Assembly (NCBI GenBank): GCA_052034685.1
Contig: JBPOIH010000019.1
Span: forward strand, 1 to 52,069
From: CAYUUR01 sp052034685
GTDB lineage: Bacteria > Patescibacteriota > Saccharimonadia > Saccharimonadales > CAYUUR01
Direction: 5' to 3'
DNA: 52,069 nt
Shown: positions 24,510 to 32,608 of the stretch, piece after piece
Position numbering within the stretch: position 1 is the stretch's first letter
Layout: each line of letters starts with the position of its first letter
The notes under the pieces: model-generated
The model's database searches: none
The model's input: only the letters and a program-made list of their open reading frames with translations
Told to the model about the DNA's origin: nothing
Made by a program: the position numbers and the translations under genes

Positions 24510-25769
24510 ATGAACCAATCAAACTTTCCCAAAGATTTCTACTGGGGTGCGAGTACCGCCAGTCATCAGGTTGAAGGTGGCAATCATAATCAGTGGACTG
24601 TATGGGAGCTGGCCCACGCCGGTGAATCAGCTAAGTCTGCCAAGGGGAAGCTATCCAAAACACCTTTATGGCAAGCAATCGCCCCTTTGGCGGAAGACCC
24701 AAATAACTATGTGTCAGGCGAAGGTGTCGATCATTTTCGCCGGTATGAGGCTGACTTTGACATAGTGAAGTCACTCAATCTCAATGCCTTTCGGTTTGGG
24801 ATAGAGTGGTCTCGGCTGGAACCGAGTGAAGGTGTCTGGGATGAAGTTGCTGTAGCTCACTATCGACACTATATTGCTGCGCTCAAGAAGCGGGGCATTG
24901 AGCCTTTTTTGAATATCTGGCACTGGACGGTACCAACCTGGTTTGATGAACTTGGCGGGTTTCGTAAGCGACAGAACCTCCGATACTTTGATCGTTTTGT
25001 TAAGAAAATTTCTGAAGAATACGGCCACGACGTAAGGCATGTGATCACGCTGAACGAACCGAATGTGTATACCAGCTTTGGGTTTGTAACAGGGGACTGG
25101 CCGCCGGGTGAACGCAAGTACCTGAGCGCCTTGCGCGTTTATGTCAACCTTGTCAGCGCCCACAGGCGTGCTTACAGAATACTTAAAGCCGACCATCCCA
25201 AGATGCAAATTGGCATCGCTGCACAATTAGGCAATATACAAGCTAAACGACCACATAACTGGATAGACCAAGGTGTTACAAAGGTGATGCGCTACGTTTG
25301 GAACTGGTGGTTTTTGCTCCGTATCAAGCATCAGCAGGACTTTGTGGGATTTAACTACTACTTTACCGATTATTACAAAGGTTTACGTAAGGATAATCCG
25401 CAGATACCGCTCAATGACCTCGGTTGGTATATGGAGCCAGAAGGGCTGTACCCGTTGTTGCTTCGTACGTGGAGTCGCTTCAAAAAGCCCATCATCGTGA
25501 CAGAAAATGGCGTGGCTGATATGCATGATGAGTGTCGGCAATGGTGGCTCGAGGAAACGATCATTGCTATGGAGCGGGCTATTAGCGAAGGTGTTGAGCT
25601 GAAAGGCTACATGCACTGGAGTTTGCTGGATAACTTTGAATGGGCGTACGGCTGGTGGCCAAAGTTTGGGTTAGTTGCAGTTGATCGTAAAACCATGAAA
25701 CGCACGGAACGGCCAAGTGCCAAGTGGCTGGCAGCATTCCTAGCTGGCACCAAAGACGCACAGAAATAA
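24510..25769 (+). CDS. Glycoside hydrolase family 1 (beta-glucosidase-like)
   Basis: A 419-aa enzyme with GH1 hallmarks: an N-terminal FYWGASTASHQVEGG, the acid/base glutamate in TLNEPNV near residue 183, and the nucleophile glutamate in VTENGVAD near residue 334. There is no signal peptide, so it should act in the cytoplasm on small beta-glycosides or phosphorylated disaccharides. GH1 includes both types; the residues that would separate them were not assessed. It starts two bases after the AlkD-like gene. Confidence 0.92.
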   Translation: MNQSNFPKDFYWGASTASHQVEGGNHNQWTVWELAHAGESAKSAKGKLSKTPLWQAIAPLAEDPNNYVSGEGVDHFRRYEADFDIVKSLNLNAFRFGIEWSRLEPSEGVWDEVAVAHYRHYIAALKKRGIEPFLNIWHWTVPTWFDELGGFRKRQNLRYFDRFVKKISEEYGHDVRHVITLNEPNVYTSFGFVTGDWPPGERKYLSALRVYVNLVSAHRRAYRILKADHPKMQIGIAAQLGNIQAKRPHNWIDQGVTKVMRYVWNWWFLLRIKHQQDFVGFNYYFTDYYKGLRKDNPQIPLNDLGWYMEPEGLYPLLLRTWSRFKKPIIVTENGVADMHDECRQWWLEETIIAMERAISEGVELKGYMHWSLLDNFEWAYGWWPKFGLVAVDRKTMKRTERPSAKWLAAFLAGTKDAQK

Positions 25770-25780
25770 AGTCTAAGTAA

Positions 25781-25809
25781 TTGACAAAGAGTGCCGCTTA
25801 TGGTATATT
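25781..25809 (+). promoter_or_regulatory. Promoter for leaderless gene at 25819
   Basis: TTGACA (25781-25786), 17-bp spacer containing GCTTATGG, TATATT (25804-25809). The ATG begins nine bases after the -10. Confidence 0.8.
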
Positions 25810-25818
25810 GTTTGCATT

Positions 25819-26157
25819 ATGACAGGTTACAACCCACCAAGAACAGTTGCAGACCGCGGTTTGCATATCCCAATAGTTCCACTTGAAGAGTCAATGAAGC
25901 GTGAGCAGCGCCAGTCTCGTCGAGAGAAGATTGGAAATGCGGCTCTAGCACTTGGTGCTTCTGCTGTGTTCGCAGTAGCTGCGTATCATATCGATGCGCG
26001 ATTTGATAATGACCCGGTTGTTAACAATTCACCTTCACCTGCGTTGGCAGAAAACATGCGGCAGAACGCTGAAGATGTCAGGGAAGGGCAATCTTTGGCG
26101 GAGGCAGATATGCAGCAAGTTCAGCAAATCAACGAAACCATCCAAAAAGAGAACTAA
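25819..26157 (+). CDS. Single-helix membrane protein, unknown
   Basis: A 112-aa protein. A cytoplasmic basic stretch (KREQRQSRREKIG) precedes one helix at about residues 38-56. An acidic, probably extracytoplasmic tail of about 55 residues follows, likely a helix rich in glutamine and glutamate. It resembles the two-helix hairpins elsewhere in the window but lacks the second helix. It has a consensus promoter, a probable leaderless start and its own terminator, so it is an independent unit. Confidence 0.75.
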   Translation: MTGYNPPRTVADRGLHIPIVPLEESMKREQRQSRREKIGNAALALGASAVFAVAAYHIDARFDNDPVVNNSPSPALAENMRQNAEDVREGQSLAEADMQQVQQINETIQKEN

Positions 26158-26186
26158 GTATAGCAATAGCGTTCGATAATTTACCG

Positions 26187-26215
26187 AACACGCTGCATGT
26201 AGCGGCGTGTTTTTT
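26187..26215 (+). terminator. Intrinsic terminator after the gene at 25819
   Basis: AACACGC (26187-26193) pairs with GCGTGTT (26205-26211), extended by an inner GC pair and a T-G wobble, and is followed by a T run to 26215. It insulates the dcw cluster from upstream transcription. Confidence 0.85.
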
Positions 26216-26228
26216 ATTTCGGTCAAAC

Positions 26229-26237
26229 TGTGGATAA
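26229..26237 (-). promoter_or_regulatory. Perfect DnaA-box sequence
   Basis: TTATCCACA on the minus strand, the high-affinity DnaA box of E. coli. It lies just upstream of the mraZ promoter. A second perfect copy lies at 34840-34848 after ftsQ. Binding is not shown; single boxes also occur by chance. Confidence 0.4.
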
Positions 26238-26274
26238 CTAGAGACATTATGTAGCAATAACATGCATAAAAGGC

Positions 26275-26304
26275 TTGCATGTGGGTGAGGGTGGGTAGTA
26301 TATT
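26275..26304 (+). promoter_or_regulatory. Probable promoter of the dcw cluster
   Basis: TTGCAT (26275-26280), an 18-bp spacer made of two GTGGGT repeats, then TATATT (26299-26304). The spacer is unusually G-rich and coincides with the proposed MraZ sites. Confidence 0.65.
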
Positions 26305-26327
26305 CATGTCAGTGGGTAAATGTGGGT
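26281..26327 (+). promoter_or_regulatory. MraZ operator: four GTGGGT repeats
   Basis: GTGGGT occurs at 26281, 26291, 26312 and 26322. Within each pair the spacing is exactly 10 bp, one helical turn. One pair fills the spacer of the mraZ promoter and the other lies just after the -10. MraZ is known to bind short TGGG-type direct repeats in front of its own operon, so this is very probably the autoregulatory site. Confidence 0.82.
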
Positions 26328-26393
26328 AAGGCAAAAGAGCCGTACCGCACCACAAAACAAAAATAAGTTAACAGTAATAAATAACTGTAGACC

Positions 26394-26753
26394 ATGATGG
26401 TGGATTATTTCGAAAGGAAACTCGACAACAAGCGACGGCTAACTATACCAGCCGAACTTCGTGGCGAGTTTATCAGCGGAGTAGTCATAACCCGTGGATT
26501 TAAAAATTACCTGCACCTGTATCCGAAATCGGTATGGGATCAGTTGGTAGAACCAGAGCTCCAAGGAAGTATCCTTGATGAGCGTGTGGCAGATATCAAC
26601 GTGCAGTTCAGGATGGGAAAGAGTGATAGTGAACTTGACGCAAAGCAAGGTCGGATCACTCTTGAACAGCATCTTCTGGATTACGCTGGCATCACTCGTG
26701 ATGTTGAGGCGGTCCGGGCAGGTAAGTATTGGCGTTTGCAAGCGAAAGCTTGA
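26394..26753 (+). CDS. mraZ: Transcriptional regulator MraZ
   Basis: A 119-aa AbrB-fold protein with duplicated beta domains. The N-terminus DYFERKLDNKRRLTIPAELR and the second repeat near DAKQGRITLEQHLLDYAGI contain the DxxGR/L-type DNA-binding motifs. It is shorter than the usual 140-150 residues. MraZ represses its own dcw operon. The ATG at 26394 or the next codon (26397) could be used; the leader is A-rich (AAAACAAAAATAAG) without a Shine-Dalgarno. Four GTGGGT repeats lie upstream. Confidence 0.93.
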   Translation: MMVDYFERKLDNKRRLTIPAELRGEFISGVVITRGFKNYLHLYPKSVWDQLVEPELQGSILDERVADINVQFRMGKSDSELDAKQGRITLEQHLLDYAGITRDVEAVRAGKYWRLQAKA

Positions 26754-27069
26754 ACAGACCGCACATTAACAAATAGCTAGACAGTACGAAGTTAGCTAAT
26801 CGGCAGTCAACAAGTGATCGAGCTTGCACTATAAAACAAGTTTGTACCTTACATAAAACACCTCCCAAAACTCCACCTCACACAATTAAGTCTCTCAAAA
26901 CTTACGCGTTAAGATAGTTAGAAGTTCCGAGTGATGAAAATCATTCCAAAAGAACGTCTTACACACTGTTCTAACGCACACAAAAACAAAAACATCGATA
27001 GAGCAGGGATGCTCTTCAAAAAACAAAAAGTTGGCTGCTGGTTAGGTGAGTTCGTAATAAAACAAAAAC
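26754..27069 (+). other. 316-bp leader between mraZ and rsmH
   Basis: No protein gene is convincing here. A 6-bp perfect hairpin AGAGCA-GGGA-TGCTCT (27000-27015) lies within repeated AAACAAAAA runs that continue to the rsmH ATG. A 56-codon frame (26934-27104) overlaps the rsmH start but has no ribosome-binding site and reads like translated A-rich leader. I see a long, mostly unstructured A-rich 5' leader for rsmH. Confidence 0.5.
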
Positions 27070-27990
27070 ATGGATCACCACATCAAAAAACAAACAAGCG
27101 ATAACCCACAAGGGTTGCATCAACCAGTATTGCTCGCAGAAGTGCTTGCGTGTCTCAGTCCGAACAAAGGGGAATCATACCTCGATGTGACGGCAGGATA
27201 TGCGGGACACGCACGTGCAGTACTTGATCAAACAAAGGCACCATCAAAGGTAACTTTGGTTGATCGGGATGAAGCTGCAATTGCAGAGTTGCACAAAGCA
27301 TTGCCACGAGTACAAACGATCAGAAATGATTTTCTCACGGCAAGCAAGCAACTAAGCGAGTCTGGCCGCAAGTATCACATGATACTGGCCGACCTCGGGG
27401 TATCATCGCCGCACCTTGACAATGCAGGCCGTGGATTCAGCTTCATGACAGAAGCGCCACTCGACATGCGTATGGACAACAGTCAGGCACTAACAGCAGA
27501 TGCAATCGTTAACACTTACGATGAATCAGCCATCAGTGACTTGCTATGGAAGTACGGTGAAGAGCCAAAGGCGCGACAGATTGCACGACGAATCGTGCAG
27601 GCTCGTCCGCTCAGAACCACAACCCAGTTGGCAGCAGTTGTTGCCAAAGCTTGGCCAGGTAGGAGCAAAACGCATCCTGCAACCCGAACGTTTCAGGCGT
27701 TACGGATTGCGGTGAATGACGAACTGCAATTACTTGAATCAGCCATCCCACTTTGGATAGACATGCTCGAACCACAGGGTAGGCTAGCAATCATAAGTTT
27801 CCATAGTTTAGAGGATCGTATTGTGAAGAACGCATTTCATGAACGATCTATCGGCTATGAATCAGAAGCAGCACTCATTACCAAAGGACCAATTACCGCG
27901 AGTGCAACCGAAATCGTTTCAAATCCGCGTGCTCGTAGTGCAAAACTACGTGCCGTTTTAAAACAAAAATATGGTGAGCGCCAAAAATAG
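27070..27990 (+). CDS. rsmH: 16S rRNA (cytosine-1402-N4)-methyltransferase
   Basis: A 306-aa SAM enzyme that methylates C1402 in the ribosomal P site; formerly mraW. LHQPVLLAEVLACL starts the conserved core, YLDVTAGYAGHARAVL is the SAM loop, and GVSSPHLDNAGRGFSF followed by PLDMRMD are family signatures. ISFHSLEDRIVKN occurs near the end. The ATG at 27070 is the only possible start because a stop codon lies four codons upstream; it is preceded by AAAACAAAAAC, not a Shine-Dalgarno. Confidence 0.95.
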   Translation: MDHHIKKQTSDNPQGLHQPVLLAEVLACLSPNKGESYLDVTAGYAGHARAVLDQTKAPSKVTLVDRDEAAIAELHKALPRVQTIRNDFLTASKQLSESGRKYHMILADLGVSSPHLDNAGRGFSFMTEAPLDMRMDNSQALTADAIVNTYDESAISDLLWKYGEEPKARQIARRIVQARPLRTTTQLAAVVAKAWPGRSKTHPATRTFQALRIAVNDELQLLESAIPLWIDMLEPQGRLAIISFHSLEDRIVKNAFHERSIGYESEAALITKGPITASATEIVSNPRARSAKLRAVLKQKYGERQK

Positions 27991-28019
27991 CGCGATCCAG
28001 GAAAGGGGAATACGAACAC

Positions 28020-28079
28020 ATGCCTATACATGTCAAAAGTAACTCCCGAACATACAAAGTACGCGTAAAGGTCTTATAG
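28020..28079 (+). CDS. Possible 19-codon leader peptide before ftsL
   Basis: An ATG follows AGGAAAGGGG with about 11 bases between and opens a 19-codon frame encoding a basic peptide (MPIHVKSNSRTYKVRVKVL). Its stop codon lies inside a perfect 7-bp hairpin (28068-28084). A second, GC-rich hairpin follows at 28104-28132. The arrangement looks like a translated leader controlling downstream folding. No homology could be checked, and chance is possible. Confidence 0.35.
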   Translation: MPIHVKSNSRTYKVRVKVL

Positions 28080-28084
28080 ACCTT
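28068..28084 (+). promoter_or_regulatory. Hairpin overlapping the leader ORF stop
   Basis: AAGGTCT-TAT-AGACCTT is a perfect 7-bp stem with a three-base loop. The TAG stop of the 28020 frame (28077-28079) lies in its loop and right arm. Confidence 0.55.
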
Positions 28085-28103
28085 GTGCTGACCTTGTGAA
28101 CCT

Positions 28104-28132
28104 GGCGGGTGGTTTTAGAACCTCCACCCGCC
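28104..28132 (+). promoter_or_regulatory. GC-rich hairpin upstream of ftsL
   Basis: GGCGGGTGG (28104-28112) pairs perfectly with CCACCCGCC (28124-28132) around an 11-base loop. It is followed by an A-rich run, not a T run, so it is not a standard terminator. It may stall or protect the operon transcript, or control ftsL translation 40 bases downstream. Confidence 0.6.
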
Positions 28133-28171
28133 ACCAAAACCAAAAAACCAAAAAAGAAATCAAAAATACAT

Positions 28172-28522
28172 ATGACATACTCATCCTCACTTGCCGCCGG
28201 ACGCCAACAGCGTTTCGGGCAACGCAATCAGAATAATGCCAGCTTCCGTGATGTTAGCAAGACACTCGGACCAGTCAGTAACACCATTGTGTTGATTGTA
28301 CTCGCCTGTATTCTCGGCCTTCTATACCTAACTCAGGTTACCAAGACAAATGCCTTCGGCTATCGTATTGAGAATCTCAAAGAACAGAAGACAACTTTGC
28401 AGCAAGAACACGATGCCTTGGAAGTGGCAGCAGCTCGACTGCAGTCCATAGAACGTGTTAAAAATAGTGCAGTTGCAAAAGACTTGGTCTCAGTAGCTCC
28501 AAGCGGCAACGTTCAAAACTAG
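28172..28522 (+). CDS. ftsL: Cell division protein FtsL-like
   Basis: A 116-aa bitopic membrane protein. A basic N-terminus precedes one helix (about residues 38-55), then a heptad-like coiled coil (RIENLKEQKTTLQQEHDALEVAAARLQSIERV) outside the membrane. FtsL links FtsQ and FtsB with the FtsWI synthase at the septum. Assignment rests on this layout and on its position between rsmH and ftsI. The start at 28172 is preferred over an upstream frame starting inside the GC-rich hairpin; the leader is A-rich. Confidence 0.85.
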   Translation: MTYSSSLAAGRQQRFGQRNQNNASFRDVSKTLGPVSNTIVLIVLACILGLLYLTQVTKTNAFGYRIENLKEQKTTLQQEHDALEVAAARLQSIERVKNSAVAKDLVSVAPSGNVQN

Positions 28523-28530
28523 AAGAACTT

Positions 28531-30294
28531 ATGCAACCAGATTCAAAACAGTCACGCCCTGCCGTTACGGCATTGCACCGTGTCCGTCTGTGGTACGCGG
28601 CGCTTGTTTTGATTGGGGGGATATTTATCATTCGTGCATTCTACCTCCAGGTCATTAGGCATAATCACTACAAACAAGCCGCCATAAGCAGCCAGCTAAA
28701 ACAATACATGATACCGGCGGAGCGTGGGGTAATCGAGGCATTTGACGGCAAGCAAACGGTGCCTATCGTACTTAATGAAACGCGTTATACCTTGTTTGCC
28801 GATCCTCAATACATTGATAAATCTGAAGAAGTAGCCGGTCTGATCGCTGGGGCTATCGGCGGCGACGCTAAGCAGTACAAGTCGCTCATGGATCAAGATA
28901 CGCGCTACGCGGTATTAGCAAAGAAACTGACAAAGGAACAAAAAGAGAAGATTGATAAGCTCGATCTGCTCGGGGTTGTGACAAGCGAAACTCCGATACG
29001 AGTGTATCCTCAAAAAGACTTGGCAGCGCAGTTGCTCGGTTTTGTAAACGACGAAGGTGAAGGCAAGTACGGCGTAGAGCAGTATTATAATAGTGAACTG
29101 AAGGGCACACCGGGCCAAATGAAGGCCATTACTGATGCAAAAGGCGTTCCACTCGTATCTAACAAAGATAACATCATAGAAGAGCCCGAGATGGGTAAGC
29201 GGGTAGTACTTACTATCGACATCTCTATGCAGAAGCAATTGGAAGACATTCTCAAAAAAGGCTTAAAGAATGCACGGTCTGACTCTGGCAGCGCAGTGAT
29301 AGTTGACCCCAACACCGGGGCAGTAAGGGCAATGGCAAACTACCCAACCTATAACCCATCTGAGTTCTTCAAACAGAAAAACAGTGCAGTGTTCACAAAT
29401 AATGCAGTCAGCGCTCCCTTAGAGGTCGGCTCCATCATGAAGCCATTAACAACAGCGGCGGCCCTGGACAGCGGTTCTGTTGCAGCTAACGCCAGTTATT
29501 TTGACCCGGGGTACTTCAAAATCGATGATGCTACTATAGAGAACGTAGAAGAAGTACGGGGCGCCGCCCGGCGAAGTGTCTCTGACATCTTGAAGTTCTC
29601 ACTCAACACTGGCGCTACCTGGTTGCTGATGCAAATGGGCGGTGGTTCAGTCAACGAAAAAGCACGACTCACTTGGCATGACTATATGACCAACCATTAT
29701 CAGTTAGGCAAGAACACGGGCATTGAGCAGGGTTACGAGGCTGCAGGGTCAATACCTGACCCTAAGGATGGATATGGTTTAAATATTCAATACGCAAATA
29801 CATCGTTTGGTCAGGGTATGACAGCAACACCATTACAGATGGCTGCAGCGATATCGAGTGTTGTTAACGGGGGCACCTACTACAAGCCTCATCTTGTTGC
29901 TCAAGTCAAAGCTTCTGGAACGGAATCATCCGACAGAAAGCCTGAGGTTGTCCGTCAGAATGTGGTATCGCCTGCCGTGAGCAAGACGATTCGTGGGTTT
30001 ATGGAAACAGTTGTCGAGACAAATAACTATGCCGCTGTGCGTCGCGGCTATAGCGTTGGTGGTAAGACCGGTACTGCACAGATTGCCAAAGCTACCGGCG
30101 GCTACTATGACGACAAATTTAACGGTATGTATATGGGATTTGTTGGCGGTGACAAGGCCGAGTATGTTGTGGTTGTACGAGTCAATGAGCCGCGGATTCC
30201 TGGATATGCTGGATCGAAGGCCGCAGCGCCAATTTTTGCGGAAACTTCTAATATGTTGATCGACAAATTTGGGGTGACGCCAAAAACAAAATAG
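28531..30294 (+). CDS. ftsI: Penicillin-binding protein 2/3 family, septal transpeptidase
   Basis: A 587-aa class B penicillin-binding protein. One membrane helix lies at about residues 22-38, then the pedestal domain and the transpeptidase domain. Catalytic motifs are S301-I-M-K304, S357-L-N359 and K512-T-G514. It cross-links septal peptidoglycan in complex with FtsW. The start is eight bases after the ftsL stop. Confidence 0.95.
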   Translation: MQPDSKQSRPAVTALHRVRLWYAALVLIGGIFIIRAFYLQVIRHNHYKQAAISSQLKQYMIPAERGVIEAFDGKQTVPIVLNETRYTLFADPQYIDKSEEVAGLIAGAIGGDAKQYKSLMDQDTRYAVLAKKLTKEQKEKIDKLDLLGVVTSETPIRVYPQKDLAAQLLGFVNDEGEGKYGVEQYYNSELKGTPGQMKAITDAKGVPLVSNKDNIIEEPEMGKRVVLTIDISMQKQLEDILKKGLKNARSDSGSAVIVDPNTGAVRAMANYPTYNPSEFFKQKNSAVFTNNAVSAPLEVGSIMKPLTTAAALDSGSVAANASYFDPGYFKIDDATIENVEEVRGAARRSVSDILKFSLNTGATWLLMQMGGGSVNEKARLTWHDYMTNHYQLGKNTGIEQGYEAAGSIPDPKDGYGLNIQYANTSFGQGMTATPLQMAAAISSVVNGGTYYKPHLVAQVKASGTESSDRKPEVVRQNVVSPAVSKTIRGFMETVVETNNYAAVRRGYSVGGKTGTAQIAKATGGYYDDKFNGMYMGFVGGDKAEYVVVVRVNEPRIPGYAGSKAAAPIFAETSNMLIDKFGVTPKTK

Positions 30295-30317
30295 GGCTAT
30301 AATAAGGAAATATCACT

Positions 30318-31358
30318 ATGACAGAAATAAATGTAACAGTAGAAAGTGCCACGCTCGTCCGCATCTTGGGTTTAGGGTTCTTTGGCTTCGCACTGAGCAT
30401 GTTACTGACCCCGATTTACACTACCTTGGCCTATCGAGGTCAGTGGTGGAAGAAGCCGCGACAGAGTACCATTACGGGCGAGGCTGCCAAAGTATTTACC
30501 AAACTCCACGCCGGTAAGCACAAACGACTGATTCCAACCATGTCTGGCATAATTTTTGTGGTAGCAGTAGCAATCACTACAGTTCTGTTCAACCTTGAGC
30601 GCACCGAGACATGGTTGCCGCTCGCGGCTTTCTTGGGTGCAGGGATGATTGGTCTTGTTGACGATGTCATCAACATACGGGGGAGTGGACTCGGTGTGGC
30701 CGGGTTGCCTTCAAAACTGAAGTTTCTCCTTATGGCCATGGTGGCTACGGTCGGCGGGTGGTTCTTTTATGCAAAACTTGATGTTACGAGTATCCACGTG
30801 CCGTTCTATGGTGACCTGGCGCTCGGCTGGCTGATAGTCCCGCTGTTTATTCTTGTTGTGGTGGCAACAGCCAACGCAGTTAACATTACTGATGGGCTTG
30901 ATGGTCTAGCGGGCGGACTGTGTGCGATTGCCTTTGCTACCTATGCATTCATTGCATTTTTAGAAGGCAGATTTGGGGTGTCAGGTTTCTGCATGACGCT
31001 TGTCGGCGCATTACTCAGTTACACGTGGTTCAATATCTTTCCGGCGCGCTTCTTTATGGGTGATGTTGGTTCGTTTGCTTTGGGTACAGCCCTAGGGGTC
31101 GTGGCAATGTTAACGGACACGCTCGTGCTTTTACCGCTCATAGGTATTGTCTTTGTGGCCGAAACAGGCTCAGTCATCTTGCAGGTCGCTTCCAAAAAAC
31201 TGCGTCATGGCAAAAAGATCTTTAAGATATCACCGATACATCATCACTTTGAGGCGAGCGGTTGGCCAGAAGCAAAAGTTACCATGCGATTTTGGGTACT
31301 TGGCCAGGTCGCCAGTGTTGTTGGTTTGATGCTGTTTCTCATGGGTGGCTGGGTATGA
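30318..31358 (+). CDS. mraY: Phospho-N-acetylmuramoyl-pentapeptide-transferase
   Basis: A 346-aa polytopic membrane enzyme with about ten helices. It transfers phospho-MurNAc-pentapeptide to undecaprenyl phosphate, making lipid I. Diagnostic motifs are the aspartate pair in GLVDDVINI, NITDGLDGLAGG, FFMGDVGSFALG and SPIHHHFEASGW. TATAAT 14 bases before the ATG may provide an internal promoter. Its stop overlaps the ftsW start (ATGA). Confidence 0.97.
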   Translation: MTEINVTVESATLVRILGLGFFGFALSMLLTPIYTTLAYRGQWWKKPRQSTITGEAAKVFTKLHAGKHKRLIPTMSGIIFVVAVAITTVLFNLERTETWLPLAAFLGAGMIGLVDDVINIRGSGLGVAGLPSKLKFLLMAMVATVGGWFFYAKLDVTSIHVPFYGDLALGWLIVPLFILVVVATANAVNITDGLDGLAGGLCAIAFATYAFIAFLEGRFGVSGFCMTLVGALLSYTWFNIFPARFFMGDVGSFALGTALGVVAMLTDTLVLLPLIGIVFVAETGSVILQVASKKLRHGKKIFKISPIHHHFEASGWPEAKVTMRFWVLGQVASVVGLMLFLMGGWV

Positions 31359-32608
31359 GCCTTGGGGCAACGAACCGGCGCCCCGTAACTACAACAGAGC
31401 AGGGGGGCAGACGACATAGGCCAGACTACTGGCTGCCTTTGTTAAGCACAGCACTGCTTGGCATCGGTATGGTTGTTATTTATGCTATCAGCCCTGGGCT
31501 TGCTGGACAAAATAACGTCAGTGAGAGCTACTATGTCAGTAAACAGCTTATTTCGATTGTGCTGGGTGTGATTGCGTTTTTGGTAATGGCCAATGTGCCG
31601 CTGCAGTTCTGGCGTCGGGTACAGAAGCCGCTCATCATTGCAGCCGGTGTTGCTGCGCTCGCAGTCCGGCTTGTCGGCGAAGAAGTCAACGGAGCGTATC
31701 GTTGGATTCAGCTCGGCGGTATGTCATTCCAGGCGGTTGAGCTCATTAAGTTTGCATTGCTGATTTGGATGGCATCGTTTCTGACTGAGCGTTTACAAAA
31801 TGGCGAATTAGGGAGTACTGACAAAGCCTTGAAGCCGCTTTTCTTTGCGCTTGGTAGCATCGGTGTAGTGGTGGCTATCCTGCAAGGTGACTTTGGTTCT
31901 ACTGCTGTGATGGTGTCTATGATGGCTGCAATGGTGTTCGTTGTAGGAATGCCGCTAAGACGCGTATTGGCCGTTGGTGCAATTGTAGCAATTGGTGCAA
32001 CCATGTTGATTGCTAGTACACCATATCGTCGCGAGAGGCTGGCAACATTCGTTAATCCTGAGCGGGACTGTCAGAATGCCGGTTATCAGGCCTGTCAGGC
32101 GTTAATTGCAGTAGGTTCCGGGGGTATGTTTGGGCTTGGTTTGGCACAGAGCGTTCAGGCGTATGGCTATTTGCCAGAGGCTGCAAACGACTCAATTTTT
32201 GCTATCTATGCAGAGAAGTTTGGATTTCTTGGCGTGACTGTTCTGGTTGGGCTGTTTATGGCGTTGTTCAGTCGGTTGTTTAAGATTATTGAACATACCC
32301 CGGATATGTTTAGCCGTTTAATTGTTGTGGGCATATTGGCGTGGTTGAGTACACAGGCCTTGATAAATATGGGTGCTATGTTGGGTCTGCTGCCATTAAA
32401 GGGTATAACGCTGCCGTTTATCAGTTATGGTGGCACAAGCTTGCTGTTTATCACGGGTATGGTGGGTTTGGCTTTTCAGGTTTCACGGTATACTAGTTAT
32501 GGAAGGATTAATACAAACAACTATGAGCAAGGCATCAGTAACAAAAATCCTGCTGACCGGTGGGGGGACAGGCGGGCATATCACCCCCCTGTTAGCCGTC
32601 GCCCATAA
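31355..32608 (+). CDS. ftsW: Lipid II polymerase FtsW (SEDS family)
   Basis: A 417-aa SEDS-family membrane protein of about ten helices. It polymerises lipid II into glycan strands together with FtsI. Visible signatures include NGAYRWIQLGGMSFQAVELIK and PFISYGGTSLLFITG near the C-terminus. The start at 31355 overlaps the mraY stop by four bases. The frame runs 86 bases into murG, giving a polar C-terminal tail of about 30 residues. Confidence 0.95.
   Translation: MSLGATNRRPVTTTEQGGRRHRPDYWLPLLSTALLGIGMVVIYAISPGLAGQNNVSESYYVSKQLISIVLGVIAFLVMANVPLQFWRRVQKPLIIAAGVAALAVRLVGEEVNGAYRWIQLGGMSFQAVELIKFALLIWMASFLTERLQNGELGSTDKALKPLFFALGSIGVVVAILQGDFGSTAVMVSMMAAMVFVVGMPLRRVLAVGAIVAIGATMLIASTPYRRERLATFVNPERDCQNAGYQACQALIAVGSGGMFGLGLAQSVQAYGYLPEAANDSIFAIYAEKFGFLGVTVLVGLFMALFSRLFKIIEHTPDMFSRLIVVGILAWLSTQALINMGAMLGLLPLKGITLPFISYGGTSLLFITGMVGLAFQVSRYTSYGRINTNNYEQGISNKNPADRWGDRRAYHPPVSRRP

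Noticed and set aside
26934..27104. 56-codon frame overlapping the rsmH start
   Set aside because: No ribosome-binding site, lysine/asparagine-rich from the A-rich leader, and it overlaps the fixed rsmH start in another frame.
28104..28132. Rho-independent terminator before ftsL
   Set aside because: The stem is strong but an A-rich run follows instead of T, so it does not fit an intrinsic terminator in the direction of the operon.
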